This document shows positions 1 to 10,410 of a stretch of DNA of 64,000 bases, piece by piece. Below the pieces are notes generated by a model. That model searched no databases. It had not been told where the DNA came from and saw only the letters and a list, made by a program, of their open reading frames with translations. Position 1 is the stretch's first letter; each line of letters begins with the position of its first letter. Made by a program: the position numbers and the translations under genes. Source of the DNA: Isoetes taiwanensis (taxonomy: Eukaryota; Streptophyta; Lycopodiopsida; Isoetales; Isoetaceae); contig JAJEKV010000091.1 in assembly GCA_021234155.1 (NCBI GenBank), positions 2,487,501 to 2,551,500 of the forward strand, given 5' to 3'.

Positions 1-1751
1 AAAGAGACCTTCCTGTGAAGTCCCCTTCAGATATGCCAGCAGTCTTTTAGCAGCCTTCCAGTGCGACTGCCTGGGATTGCTCATGAATCTAATCTGCTCA
101 GCGCTCCCACAGCGAAAGAGATATCAGGTCTAGTGACTGTGAGATATATCAACGTCCCTACCAAGCTTCGATAGAGTGTGGGATCACACTCCTCCTCACC
201 ATCGAAATCAAGCTCAAGCCTTGTGCCTGGCTCAAAAGGACTTGCCACAACCTTGCAATCTTGCATACGATACTGCTGTAACATTTCTTTGATATATTTC
301 TGCTGAGAAAGATAGATGCCATCTGAGTGCTGCCACACTTCTACATCTAAACAATAATGCATAAGGCCAAGGTCAGTCATCTCGAAGGACGAAGATAACT
401 TCAACTTCAATGTAGAAATCAGCACATCAGCATCTCCTGTGATGATCAAATCATCAACATACAAAACCACAATGCACATTCGGCCTTCATGTGATTTATA
501 ATAAAGATTAGGGTCTGCTGCACTTCTGCTGAACCCCTGCTCAAGAAAGAAAGCATTAATTTTTGCATGCCAACATCTTGGAGCCTGTTTCAAGCCATAA
601 ATGCTTTTCTTCAAATGAAAAACCAGCTGCTCCTTCCCTTGAACAACAAATCCTGGAGGTTGAGTCATATAGACCTCTTCCTCCAAATCACTATTCAAAA
701 AAGTAGACTTAATGTCTATTTGAAACATTGGCCAACCTTTCATTGCAGCAAGAGCTATAACTGATCTAATAGTGGACATTCTGGCTACGGGAGCAAAGAC
801 TTCATCATAATCTAAGCCTTTTTTCTGTGCAAAACCCTTGGCTACAAGTCTAGCTTTGTGCTTTGACACTGTCCCATCAGCATGAAATTTGGTTTTAAAC
901 ACCCACTTACATCCAATAACTTGCTTATCAGCTGGAAGTTCAACTAATTCCCATGTGCCTTGCTTCAGCAATTGAGAGTATTCTTCTTCCATTGCATGCT
1001 GCCACTGCGGATCACTAGCTGCTTCATGAAAGGTTTGTGGATCAACATGATCCTGGACCTTTGCCATTAAGGCAAGGTTACATGATCCATTAGACTTCTC
1101 CTGTTTCTCCATCAGACGTGCTGATCTCCTAGGTTCAACAACAGGTACAACAGGTGCTGCAACCAGTTCTGCAACAATTTGTTTCTCCTTGAGACGTGCT
1201 GATCTCCTAGGTTCAACAATAGGAAGTATAGCAGGTGCTACAATAGGTGCTATAATAAGTGCTGGATCAGGTGCTACAGTACCTTCATGTGTGCTGGATT
1301 CCCCTTGAAAGGAACCAACCTGCTCATGGACCATAGGGCGAGTGGGATTGGGATCATCCCATGCCACTACTTCAGGCAAATGTGAGTTCACTAGAGAAAC
1401 CACTAGAGAGGGAGAGAAAGGCCTACCAGCAGCTGCTATCAGATCTCCAACATCCAAGCTGCTGTCATTGTGAACTGTAGGACAATCACTCGAAGATATA
1501 CCATCATACACAACATCTTCAACGAATTGAACTGACCTGCTTACAATAACCTGCTTGTTGGAAGGATCATACAACTTGTAACCTTTCTGATTTTCTGGAT
1601 ACCCAATGAAGATGGCTTTGACAGTCATGTCATGCAACTTTCCATACTTTTTCAGCTTCTTAGCAGGTATGGAAGCATAAGCCAAGCATCCAAACACCCT
1701 CAAATGAGACACATCTGGTTTCATTCTCCAAAATGCTTCATAAGAAGTCAC
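1..1751 (-). pseudogene. copia integrase C-terminus, reverse transcriptase, start of RNase H
   Basis: A 556-codon frame covering the integrase C-terminal GKY-type segment (VFGCLAYASIP, AIFIGYPENQKGYKLYDP), a variable linker with the repeated word EPRRSARL, and the copia reverse transcriptase. RT landmarks are GCKWVFKTK, KARLVAKGF, FAPVARMSTIR, KSIYGLKQAPRCW and the catalytic box LYVDDLIITG. The frame stops at about 81, but a neighbouring frame continues to the left edge with SNPRQSHWKAAKR, a typical RNase H start. The break is therefore a frameshift rather than the natural end. Confidence 0.92.
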
Positions 1752-2011
1752 ATCCTGGACTGCCTTGCCTTAGTAGGCGACCTATTTGCCAAATATGCTG
1801 CTATCACTACTGCCTCTCCCCAAAAAGATTCAGGCAGTTTCTTGTGACTCATCATAGATCTTGCCAAATCAAGCAAAGATCTATTCCTTCTTTCAGCTAC
1901 ACCATTTTGTAGATGAGGATAAGGAATGATTAACTGTCTTTCAATACCTTCTTCCATGAGAAACTCATCAAAGGCATTAGAAACATATTCATCTTCATTG
2001 TCACTTCTCAA
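1748..2011 (-). pseudogene. copia integrase core, second half
   Basis: This 87-codon frame carries RSDNEDEY (second catalytic aspartate region) and NGVAERRNRSLLDLARSMM, which holds the catalytic glutamate in the usual NG.AER.NR context. It lacks the first third of the core. It overlaps the RT frame by four bases, which indicates a frameshift in an originally continuous polyprotein. Confidence 0.85.
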
Positions 2012-3084
2012 CTTTTTAGCTCAAGGGGTTGAGTTGCGCAATGAATAGCCTGCTGTGGAAAAGGCTGTTGAGGTTGCTTTCCGAGATAGCATGCAACACA
2101 CTCAAGCTTGACACATTTCAAAGAGGGAATACCGGTAACCATCTTGTTCTTGTACAAGGCATGTACAGCAGTGCCTCCAACATGACCAAAACAAGCATGC
2201 AACAGATGCTCAGCAGTCAAGTCAGCACATACAAGACCATGTTCAGTCTTATGAACTGAACCATCAAAGACATACAAGCCATTCTGCAGCGTCCACTGCG
2301 CCATGAACTGCAGACTTTTCAAGTCAATGCCTTCAAGTGGATTCCTGCCCAGCAGATAAGCTTTGCCATTTCCGAGAACAATGTGATGGCCTGCTTTATC
2401 AAATTCAGCAGCAGACATGATATTAGACTGTAATCCAGGTGCAAATATGACATTTCTCACCTTACTAACTACATCACGTCCATGCAATTGAAAAGCTACA
2501 ATCCTCTTTCCTGTGATAGGAAGAGAATATCTATTACCCATCTTCACATCACCTCCAGATCGAGGTTCAAGTTCAGAAAACACATTTGAATCTCCGGTAA
2601 GATAAACCGTGGCTCCTGAGTCCGAAATCCAGTCCTTCTGTAGGGTGTTCGCCACTGCTGCAAGATTCAGATATTCAGCATCAAAAGTGGCACATGCAAC
2701 AACACTTGTCTCTCTCTTAGAGTTGACTGTTGTGCTTCTCGTGTCACTATCCTTTGAGCTTTTCTTCTCCTTCTTACACTTCGAACTGTAGTGACCCTTT
2801 TCACCACAATTCCAGCACTTGAGCTCCTTAGATTTCTTACCATCAGACTTTACATTTTCTGACTTCCTAGAGTCTTTGCTATCAACAAACTGCTTCTTGG
2901 TGTCAGCCCGAGAAGTAGACACAAAATTAGCATGGTCCACTCTCCCATCCCTTTGCTTCTGCACCAACTCTTCTTGTTGCAGTAGAATGGTTACTTTGGC
3001 TATATCAATCTTCTCCTTGTACCTGATCTTCGAAGAGATAATATCATACGAAGGAGGAAGACCAATCAAGATATCTTGAATCAG
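2008..3084 (-). pseudogene. copia gag-pol: CCHC knuckle, protease, integrase HHCC
   Basis: An open frame of about 350 codons. It contains a zinc knuckle CWNCGEKGHYSSKC (CX2CX4HX4C), the retropepsin motif DSGAT within WISDSGATVYLTGD, and a pre-integrase zinc-binding region with HACFGHVG and CVACYLGKQ. It ends just after the GKQ segment. The integrase catalytic core should follow, but the next frame resumes only at RSDNEDEY, so the first part of the core, including its first catalytic aspartate, appears deleted. Confidence 0.88.
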
Positions 3085-3471
3085 CTATTTTTCAGATAAC
3101 ACTCCACCAGCAGCCATGTAATCCAAGTGCCATTGCTTCAACTGAGTAAGGTATGCTATGACAGATTTGAAATCACCTAATTGGACATGTCTCATTTTGT
3201 TCTGGATCAGCATTTGAGTAGCCATACCCTTGCTATCAAGAGACTTCTCCAAATGAGACCACATCTCCTTAAACTCAGTAAAATGGTTGATTTCATGACC
3301 AATTGTCTCTTCAACCAACATTTTGACAAGAGCACAAGCTTTCTAGTTTATCCTGCCAGCATCTACTGACTTGGTGCTGATAAAGTCTTCATCAAACACC
3401 GCTTCCATGTCACTAAATATCAAATAATTTGCCATGAGCTTTGCATTCTGTGAGAACTTGAATGGATCCAT
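3085..3471 (-). pseudogene. copia gag, N-terminal part, interrupted
   Basis: Sense reading starts at an ATG at 3471 and gives a copia Gag (UBN2/DUF4219 type) with the usual pattern of W and L residues, such as EMWSHLEKS and QLKQWHLDYM. A TAG near 3343 breaks the frame after about 42 codons, and a second TAG at about 3084 separates it from the downstream gag-pol frame. Gag forms the particle that packages the element RNA. The two nonsense codons mean this copy cannot make full-length Gag-Pol. Confidence 0.8.
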
Positions 3472-3654
3472 GAATTTCTCCTGCTTTCAGCAGCCAAAAA
3501 GATGGTTGAGAAAACAAATTTGTCACCAAACAAAGCACCCACTAGAAAAGTTGAATCTTGAATTTTGTCACCAAAAAAATCTTGGAAAACTCGAATCTCA
3601 CACCAGAACTTGCTGGAAAATCTGAATCACTCTCCCAAAACGCTTCCTCCAGGC

Positions 3655-4009
3655 TGTTGCACTCAGAAGTGTGTACCCCAGTACAACACCTAGACTATCG
3701 AACGGTTTCTTGATTGAATTCTTCTCCCTTTGAGTAATTAAGCTGAAGTGTATGGAATGCAGTACCCCAACACAAACGAGTTAGCCTTCGTAACTATTCT
3801 AACCATCAACAACCAACAACAAACTTACAGAATTCTTTCTTCAATTTGCATCACACATTCATTTTTTTCAAACAAATTTATTGCACTACTATAACCTTCA
3901 CAGTAATCGATCTCCCCAAATTCTTCATTACTCATAAAGGATTGCCCAAACAAAATATATGTTAATGTTCAGAATTGACAAATATTTCCACTTCCTAATT
4001 GTCTCAACA
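3655..4009 (-). repeat. 5' LTR of the copia element (approximate)
   Basis: On the minus strand the segment starts TGTTGAGAC and can be closed at GTGCAACA, giving TGTTG/CAACA ends and a length of about 355 bp. The start is supported by the insertion junction into the gypsy LTR. The inner end is inferred from the terminal motif only, because the partner LTR is outside the window. Confidence 0.6.
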
Positions 4010-4430
4010 TTCCTCTGAAGGCGTCCATGCTGTTGGATCTCGAGATTGCTGGCTGGGATCGAGCTGCGACTTAGGAATTCCGGTTCCTCTGCTACTCTTC
4101 AGGCGAGATGGCGTCCAATGCTGCTCCAATCCGACCTATAGGGGCTGGAAACCGAAAGGGTTTCCCTTTTAGGGTTTATGCCCCTTTATCCCCACGAATT
4201 TTAGGGTTGGGCCCTTTTTGGTCAATGGCCTATTGCCACATGGCAAAAGGATATTATATTCACATGTGGCCTTAACATGTGCAATATAATGGTTCGCAGG
4301 GTTGTACCCTAGGGTACTACCCCTTTATGGTCGATGTGTACATGTCGTCATGTCGTCTGAGTCGACATGTACTAGTGACGTGTTAGTATAATATACGTAT
4401 TCATACCATATATTATTCTGGAACGTCACA
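4010..4430 (-). repeat. 3' LTR of the histone-bearing chromovirus (truncated)
   Basis: On the minus strand it starts TGTGACGTTCC directly after a polypurine tract and matches 15503-15910 base for base apart from scattered transitions. The rest of this LTR (more than 1 kb) is displaced beyond the copia insertion, to the left of the window. Confidence 0.93.
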
Positions 4431-4445
4431 TTCTCCCCTCCTTGG
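4431..4445 (-). other. polypurine tract
   Basis: Minus-strand purine run CCAAGGAGGGGAGAA ends exactly where the 3' LTR begins (TGTGACG). It is the expected plus-strand primer. The related 16-kb element has almost the same tract (AAGGTGGGGAGAA) at 33972-33984. Confidence 0.85.
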
Positions 4446-4905
4446 ATTGATGCTGTCCGCAGCATCACGAGTCTCCCCACCTTGGAAACCTGCATACAGC
4501 TTATCGGACTCTTCCGACACATGTAATTAACACAATTATTATAAGATAATACTTAAAATTATAATTGCATTGTTTATAATCTCCACATAGTAAACCCTTT
4601 AATTTACGCCTTATTTCAACATTTATTATAGTATCTAGTTTAAGCACAAAAATTGTTCTTCAACGTTCTTGTCCCCTTGTAGCATTTATTCACTACATAT
4701 GCTACAAGTTCTTGTAGTGCAACCTCCTGCCGCTTCATCGTTCTATTGGCCTGCAGGTTGACACTACGTTAGTACCAATTTAATTATTAAAAATTTTGGT
4801 TATATGGTGACCACCCCACCTATCTACATGAATGTGTGACTAATCTCCCGGCATAGGAAGAGGATGCTTCTTCCATCGTGGCCGTGGAGACAGCCCCTAT
4901 CATGC

Positions 4906-5309
4906 CTATATGCCGCTCATGCCTACACCTGTAGTTGCTTTTTGCGTGAAGGTTGGTGTCCTCCCCGTAATTAGGCGTGAAGGATCCTTCCCGTGATAAG
5001 CATTGACTAGAGGTGCTTCCCTATTATGCATCTGAATGACCTCTTTTCTCTCAAGCTGACTACTTCCGTGGCATCGGAAGTAGACTCCTAAGTTACCTTG
5101 CTTACCTATCGGTTCGGAGTCGACCACTTCGGTGACGAGCTGACCCTTGCATTGCTCCATGAATTGTGGGTACTGCTTCTCAAGATCTGATTGTAGTACC
5201 CACGTAGCGTCCTTTGGTAAAGATGCGTCCATTTCACAAGGTATTGGAGAAATTGAGATCTTCTCTTCTTATAAGATCGATTCGAGAAGAACCTCAGGAA
5301 CAATCTCAA
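4906..5309 (-). pseudogene. integrase C-terminus with chromodomain, frameshifted
   Basis: Two overlapping frames together form a chromodomain. One frame holds QYLVKW (about 5231-5246) and the other continues with SLPKDATW and DLEKQYPQF. This is the chromovirus pattern of an aromatic-LVKW strand, LP..DATW and a C-terminal helix with YP.F. In chromoviruses the domain reads histone tail marks and directs integration. A frameshift lies between LVKW and DATW, so this copy encodes no whole chromodomain. The tail after residue 60 is low in recognisable features. Confidence 0.82.
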
Positions 5310-5652
5310 GTTGATCGTCGGGTTAATTCCGTAAATGGCTTCGGTGTCTCCAATACTTCCTCTGGATTAGGGGTGTGTTTCTTTAGGAGACTTCGTGAAA
5401 GACTCTATGGATCTTGAGGTGTCTTTGGTAAGTCCAATTTGTAGGCTTGGTTACCTACCCTTTTGACAATTTTGAATGGACCAGCCCACCTTGGAGCAAG
5501 CTTCTTGCAATTGCCGATGCGGAGCTTTGCTTGTTTGACCTTTATCTTCAGCCAAACATTGTCCCCTACTTGGAACTCCCTTACTGTTCAGTGCCGATCA
5601 GCTATGCTCTTTTGCCTTCTTCTTGCTGCTAGGAGGTATCCTCGCGACCTCT

Positions 5653-5973
5653 TCAACCAATTATTTGCATCTCGGCGAACATCTGCTGGGATACTTCTAC
5701 CTTGGACACAGGGTTGTGCCAAGAGTCTGGTGTCAAGCACTGATAGCCGTAGTTGATCATAAACGGTGACATTTGGGATGACTCTTGCTTGGTGCTATTG
5801 TATGCAAACTCAACCAAGTAGATGAAGTCATCCCGCTTTGATTGCTTGTTCCAAAACATAATTCGCGAACATATCTTCGGTATGGTTAGCTCGGTCCGCC
5901 CATCGTGCGGGGTGATAAGCGTGCTCATCGACAATTTCGTCCGATGGTCTTTGAAGAGATCTGCCGAATGCAC
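5653..5973 (-). pseudogene. integrase core fragment
   Basis: The frame reads DFIYLVEFAYNSTKQESSQMSPFMINYG, which is the chromovirus integrase segment around FAYN...H...SPF...YG just after the catalytic glutamate. The region upstream to 6124 is broken by frameshifts; only scattered pieces of the core can be followed. Confidence 0.75.
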
Positions 5974-6123
5974 TCATGAACTTGAATCTACGGGGAGATT
6001 ATTTCTCTTGGCATCCCATGGAGTCTAAAATATCCTTTGTGAATAACATTGTGTCTAATGCCGTGTCGGTGCTCCTACAAGGCACAAAGTCGCCATCTTC
6101 GACAATTTGTCGACTCACGACCA

Positions 6124-6933
6124 TTAAGGCGTCTTTGCCCTTATGGTTCTAGGGAGCCCTGTAATGAAGTCCATGCTTATTATCTCCCACTTGGAGTTTG
6201 GTACTGGCAATGGCTCTAATGCTCCTGGGATTCGTAGTTGTTCCGCCTTCGTCTGCTGGCATAGCTGGCACTCGCGTATATACCTTGCTATCTGCTTCTT
6301 CATGCCTGGCCAATAGTAACTACTTCTTATCTTGAAGTAGGTTTTTGTAAAACCTGCGTGGAAACTCTTGGGCTGTTTGTGGGTGTCATGGAGAATCAAC
6401 CTTCTGACTCCGGATGATTCCGGCACACACAACTTATTTTTATGATACAAGAGGTTTCCTTCCTTCTTAAAATGTTTGAAGGCTTCTCTCTCTTTGTCCG
6501 TTCTTGCCTCTTTAGAAAGGCTTGCCCATACTTCCTGGAAGTCCTTGTCCGTTGGCAGCGTTTCTTCTATTTTCTTGCCAAACTCACTGGTAAGTGTTGA
6601 TATGGCATTGCAATGCACCCTTGTTGTTAAGGGGTGCCTTGACAGAGCGTCTGCGACCACATTGAGTTTCCCCGGCTTGTACACAATCTCGAAGTCGTAC
6701 TCTTCCAGGAACTCCATCCATCTTCTTTGCCTTAAATTCAACAATGGTTGCGTGAAGATGTACTGCAGACTCTGGTGGTCGGTATCTAATTGGAACTTCC
6801 TTTCCAATAGATAGTGTCTCCATATCTTTAAAGCTCTTACCACTGCCAATAGCTCCTGATCATGTGTCGGGTAGTGAGTCTCTGTGTCATTCATCTTTCG
6901 TGAATCGTATGCTACGACTCTTTCTTCTTGCAT
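6124..6933 (-). pseudogene. RNase H and integrase zinc-binding domain
   Basis: A 269-codon frame. The first 100 residues are the native Ty3/gypsy RNase H (VAYDSRKMNDTETHYPTHDQELLAVV, DTDHQSLQYI, ADALSRHP). After a linker comes the integrase HHCC region with YYWPGMKKQIARYI and CQLCQQTKAEQ, then SMDFITGLP, the start of the integrase core with its first aspartate. The start of RNase H (the TDAS strand) is in another frame upstream. Confidence 0.88.
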
Positions 6934-6975
6934 TAAATTTGCTCCCGTCTTAATCTTGCTCGCATCGATTCGCGA

Positions 6976-7599
6976 CTAAGCATCCTTTCTGGATCGGGGC
7001 AATGTTAAGACAGGGGCGGTTGTTAAGGCCTCCTTTAACTTCTCAAATCCTGCTTGAGCCTTCTTTTGCCAATGTGCCACCCAGTCTTTTATCTTTTCTG
7101 CCTTTCTATAATATCCTGCTAAGCCCAAAAAGCTTCTCACATCGTGTATGTTCTTTGGTGCTGGCCATTCAATCACTGCTTGGATCTTTGCCGGATCGGT
7201 GGAGATGCCGTCTGCTGATATGACATGCCCCAAGTATTCTACTCTTTCGGTGGCGAAATGGCATTTTGACAACTTCGCATAAAGCTGATGTCTTCTCAGC
7301 TTCCCAAGTACCCTTCTCAGATGTTGGCTATGCTCCTCCAGGGACTTGCTATACACCAAAATGTCATCGAAGAACACGATAACAAATGTGTCAAGGAATT
7401 CCCGAAAGATATCGTTCATGAGTCTCATGAATGTTGCTGGGGCATTTGATAGGCCAAATGGCATCACTGTGAATTCATAATGGCCATACCTTGTTCGGAA
7501 CGCCGTTTTGTGAATATCTTCCTCCTTGATTCTGATTTGATGATATCCAGACCTTAAGTCTATTTTGGAGAAGACTCGGCTCCTTGTATGCTGATCCAT
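6976..7599 (-). pseudogene. reverse transcriptase, palm and thumb
   Basis: A 207-codon frame with [37 protein letters not shown], the catalytic box FFDDILVYS (residues 76-79, about 7363-7374) and [11 protein letters not shown]. The box is FFDD where most chromoviruses have FIDD or YIDD; both aspartates are kept. Frames break on both sides (RT fingers upstream, RNase H downstream). Confidence 0.9.
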
Positions 7600-7679
7600 C
7601 GGTTAGTCTACTTTCTGGGTAAAGGCATACTTGTTCTTGATTGTGTGTTTGTTTAATTGGCGATAGTCAATACACATCC

Positions 7680-7868
7680 TCAAGCTTCCATCTTTCTTTT
7701 GGCCGAATAAGATGGGGGCTCGAGCGAGGAGACACTAGGCCTTATGAACCCTAGGTCCAATAGCTCCTGCAATTGCTTCTTCAACTCTGATAGTTCGTGG
7801 GCCGTCATTCTGTATGGTGCCTTACTCGTGGGCTTAGTACCTGGTTCGAGTGCAATTTCGCACTCCAC
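7680..7868 (-). pseudogene. reverse transcriptase N-terminal segment
   Basis: The frame gives the segment before the RT fingers: [41 protein letters not shown], matching the chromovirus block P....PYR....E..ELK.QL.ELL..GFIRPS. It then loses the expected PVLF.KKKDG reading by frameshift; the KRKMEA ending is the residue of that motif. Confidence 0.87.
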
Positions 7869-7934
7869 TCCCTATATGGCGGAAGCTCCTTGATTTCATC
7901 GGGAACAAGTCATGGAATTCCTCTATTAGCTTGG

Positions 7935-8445
7935 CTACCGCTTGGGTAGTTTGCTTCTTGATTCATCTTCTTTATCTTCCGGTGCCTCTTCTTGGCCAAG
8001 TTCTAATTTGAAGATGTATGCAACTTGTTCCCTTGTGATGCATCTAAGTAATTTCTTACTCGACATGCATTGCATTATAGGTGTCACTTGCTTACCTGAG
8101 ATTTCTATGATTTTCCCGTTAGGCGCCGTGAGCTTCACCTTCCACTCTCCACAATCTATTTGTACTTTTTGCGGGTTGGTATTCCATACCTATGATGAGG
8201 TCATATTTTCCTATGCTCATGATCTCTGCCCCCATTTCAATATTGATACCGGGTAAGTCTATATTGAAATTCACCCTCTTCGGTCGTGTGCCCGATGGCT
8301 CATTTGGCTAACACTCTTTTGATGCGGGCTTAGACTTTCTTGTTTTCAACTTTAGCATTTCTGCCATCCCTGGTGATGCAAAATTGTGGGAAGCGCCACA
8401 GTCTATGAGGACTATAAAGATTTGGCGGCTATTTTACCAATCGTG
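7935..8445 (-). pseudogene. aspartic protease region, frameshifted
   Basis: A minus-strand frame at 8378-8410 reads LIDCGASHNFA, the chromovirus retropepsin active site; the usual D-S-G is D-C-G here. A 67-codon frame at 7935-8138 (with SSKKLLRCITREQVAYIF) represents the protease-RT linker. The parts are not in one frame. Confidence 0.72.
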
Positions 8446-8743
8446 GATATTACTTGATGCTTGGCTCTCTGCGCTTTACGTATCTATGGCGGCAAAGATG
8501 TGACACTCACCATGGATATAGTCATCGTCCGCCGTCCTCCTCTTCTTACATCCGGGGTCTCCCAACCTCCCATTTCATAAGTCTTTGCATTCATCGCGAG
8601 CAGGCGGTTATTGTGTTCTATGCCCATTTGGAAGCACTTAGGAAGCTTCTTGTTTTTCTATACATTCCTGCCGCTTTTCTTTCGGAATGGAGTTGAGGAA
8701 CTGCTTGACTGTCTTTGAATAATTTGAGCCTCCCCCTTGTCCT

Positions 8744-9901
8744 TTATCTTTGAAGCTGTTTCCATTGATTTCCGGTGTATGGTGTCTTGGTAGGTGACGG
8801 ACTGTTTGCTCTCGGGCTCTGGCCTCCATATGCTTTTCCTTTGTCATACCACTGCTTGGGTTCACTTTTGTGGGGTCTTGCCCCTTGTAGGCTTACTGCC
8901 TTCGCTTCCGCCTCAGATACTGAGCGCGGGTTCAGGGCTCGGACTATCTTCCATAGGTCCTCATTCAGGCCCTCCATATAGCCTTCCACTGCTCTTCTCT
9001 CGCTGAGTTTTGGCACATACAGCCTCAACCTCATGAACTCTTCCGTGTATTTCTGTACGGATTTGTTCCCCTGTTGTAACCTGTGGAATGCTTGCATCTG
9101 GTGGCACTTGTGTTCTCTTGGGACATAGTGCTTTTTGAAGGCCCTTGCGAACTTTGTGAACCTGCACTTGTCTCTGCTCATTCCATGGGCTCTAGCATAG
9201 CCCCTCCACCAAATACGGGCTGCCCCTTTCAAGTTAGCAGTGGCTACCCTGCCCTTGTCTTTGTCTTTCATGCCGTAAGCATTTCCGTACTCACTCATCT
9301 CGTCTAGCCATGCTTCGGCTTCCATCCCTGATATGTTTTCGCCGGAAAACTGTTCCAGCTTGCGTGCCTTCCAAACATTACTTAAGGCCGAGTCGACCTT
9401 CTTCTGGTAGTCAGATTGGCCTGGCGGCCTCCCCGTTATTCTTTCTTCCTTCCGGGCTGTTCTTACTGTTTCCTCCTCAGACTCAGAGCTTGAGTCCGAG
9501 CTGTCGGAAGAGCTGGAGCTAGAAGATCTGCGGCGGCTCCTCTTTTTCTCCTTTCCTTTGTGCTGAGAACGGGCCTCTGGGGGTTGCACATTCTGGTCCT
9601 GTTTGTTTCTTCTCCTGCCTGCCAACATGGCTTTGATTTCTTGCAGATCTGACCTCATCTGCGAGATTTCTTCTTCCGGCGTCGATGCGTAATACTCTTT
9701 GAATAGCTCCCAAGGCTGGAATTGTCTGATTGGTGTATGATCGCCTTGGGCTTGGAATTCAAGGTCGACATTCCTGCCTGTTCTAACTGCACCTATTACA
9801 TTAGCACCATTTATCATGAGTTCCTTTTTGTTGGTTGCATTAGGTGTTTGAATGATATGATTGTTAAGACAACGATACCAAAAAGACATTTTAAAATGCA
9901 A
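8744..9901 (-). CDS. chromovirus Gag with SR-rich segment
   Basis: An open frame of 385 codons. Residues about 185-310 are the retrotransposon Gag domain (PF03732 type): EAWLDEMSEY, ARIWWRGYARAHG, FTKFARAFKKHYVP, FHRLQQGNKSVQKYTEEFMRL and VEGYMEGL. Before it lies a basic then serine-rich segment (RSRRRSSSSSSSDSSDSSS) followed by glutamates, like an SR domain, which is unusual for chromovirus Gag. The zinc knuckle downstream is in another frame (8600-8640) and is degenerate, with CFQMG where CFQCG is expected. The first ATG of the frame is at 9901; an internal ATG at codon 29 is an alternative start. It lies about 80 bp after the accessory ORF. Confidence 0.88.
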   Translation of the reverse strand: MHFKMSFWYRCLNNHIIQTPNATNKKELMINGANVIGAVRTGRNVDLEFQAQGDHTPIRQFQPWELFKEYYASTPEEEISQMRSDLQEIKAMLAGRRRNKQDQNVQPPEARSQHKGKEKKRSRRRSSSSSSSDSSDSSSESEEETVRTARKEERITGRPPGQSDYQKKVDSALSNVWKARKLEQFSGENISGMEAEAWLDEMSEYGNAYGMKDKDKGRVATANLKGAARIWWRGYARAHGMSRDKCRFTKFARAFKKHYVPREHKCHQMQAFHRLQQGNKSVQKYTEEFMRLRLYVPKLSERRAVEGYMEGLNEDLWKIVRALNPRSVSEAEAKAVSLQGARPHKSEPKQWYDKGKAYGGQSPRANSPSPTKTPYTGNQWKQLQR

Positions 9902-9984
9902 TTCAAAAGGATCTTATATTTTTATTAATATATATCCGATATATATTTACTTAATACAATAGACATGATTTCCATTACATTGAT

Positions 9985-10410
9985 TTACTGATAGTCTGGG
10001 TGATCCTCAGGGAACTTCTTTACTTGGGCTGTACCTACTGTACTTCCCAAGTTCCGAAATATATCCCCTTGATCCCCTCGGATGGCGAATGCTAACTCTT
10101 CCACCCGTCTATGGGAGGTATGAGCTGCTGTCACTGCCAACCTACCTTGTCGAAGGTGGGGTACTGCAAAGTCGAAAATGCCCAAGGTTGTTTTCCGCTT
10201 CACCAAAATGACATGGTCGATTTTTTCTGATAGGCGTGCGTGCATGCCAAATCCCGAAAGTGCTACTAGCATCGCCGCGACTTCCTCTCGCGTGGGCTGG
10301 CGCTTGTGAAATACTATTATTCTACCGTCCGTTAGGGCGGAAGATAATATTTGAGTCTTTGCTCGGTACTCCTCCACGTGCTCCTGAGGTACCCCTATGC
10401 CTTGATGCAT
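9985..10410 (-). CDS. accessory ORF3, unknown (C-terminal half of acidic accessory gene?)
   Basis: A 141-codon frame on the element sense strand between the acidic ORF and gag. I recognise no domain. It is of mixed charge and has an orderly alternation of hydrophobic residues (for example IIVFHKRQPTREEVAAMLVAL and FAVPHLRQGRLAVTAAH), as in a folded domain. It overlaps the end of ORF2 by 89 bp in a different frame, and its reading looks more protein-like than the last 30 residues of ORF2. The simplest view is one ancestral gene of about 520 codons split by a frameshift near 10400. Genuine overlapping genes or programmed frameshifting are alternatives. Confidence 0.6.
   Translation of the reverse strand: MHQGIGVPQEHVEEYRAKTQILSSALTDGRIIVFHKRQPTREEVAAMLVALSGFGMHARLSEKIDHVILVKRKTTLGIFDFAVPHLRQGRLAVTAAHTSHRRVEELAFAIRGDQGDIFRNLGSTVGTAQVKKFPEDHPDYQ

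Larger units (their letters stand above)
1..4009 (-). mobile_element. Ty1/copia LTR retrotransposon, 5' part, decayed
   Basis: A copia element read on the minus strand, running off the left edge. In sense order it has a 5' LTR, gag, CCHC knuckle, aspartic protease, integrase and reverse transcriptase, the order protease-integrase-RT that defines Ty1/copia. Its first base (4009) begins TGTTGAGAC on the minus strand and abuts sequence TTCCTCTGAAGG, which continues as the LTR of the neighbouring gypsy element. The intact gypsy LTR copy at 15503 has the same bases without interruption, so this copia element inserted into that LTR. It carries at least two gag stop codons, a deletion in the integrase core and a frameshift before RNase H, so it is not autonomous. 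Confidence 0.92.
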
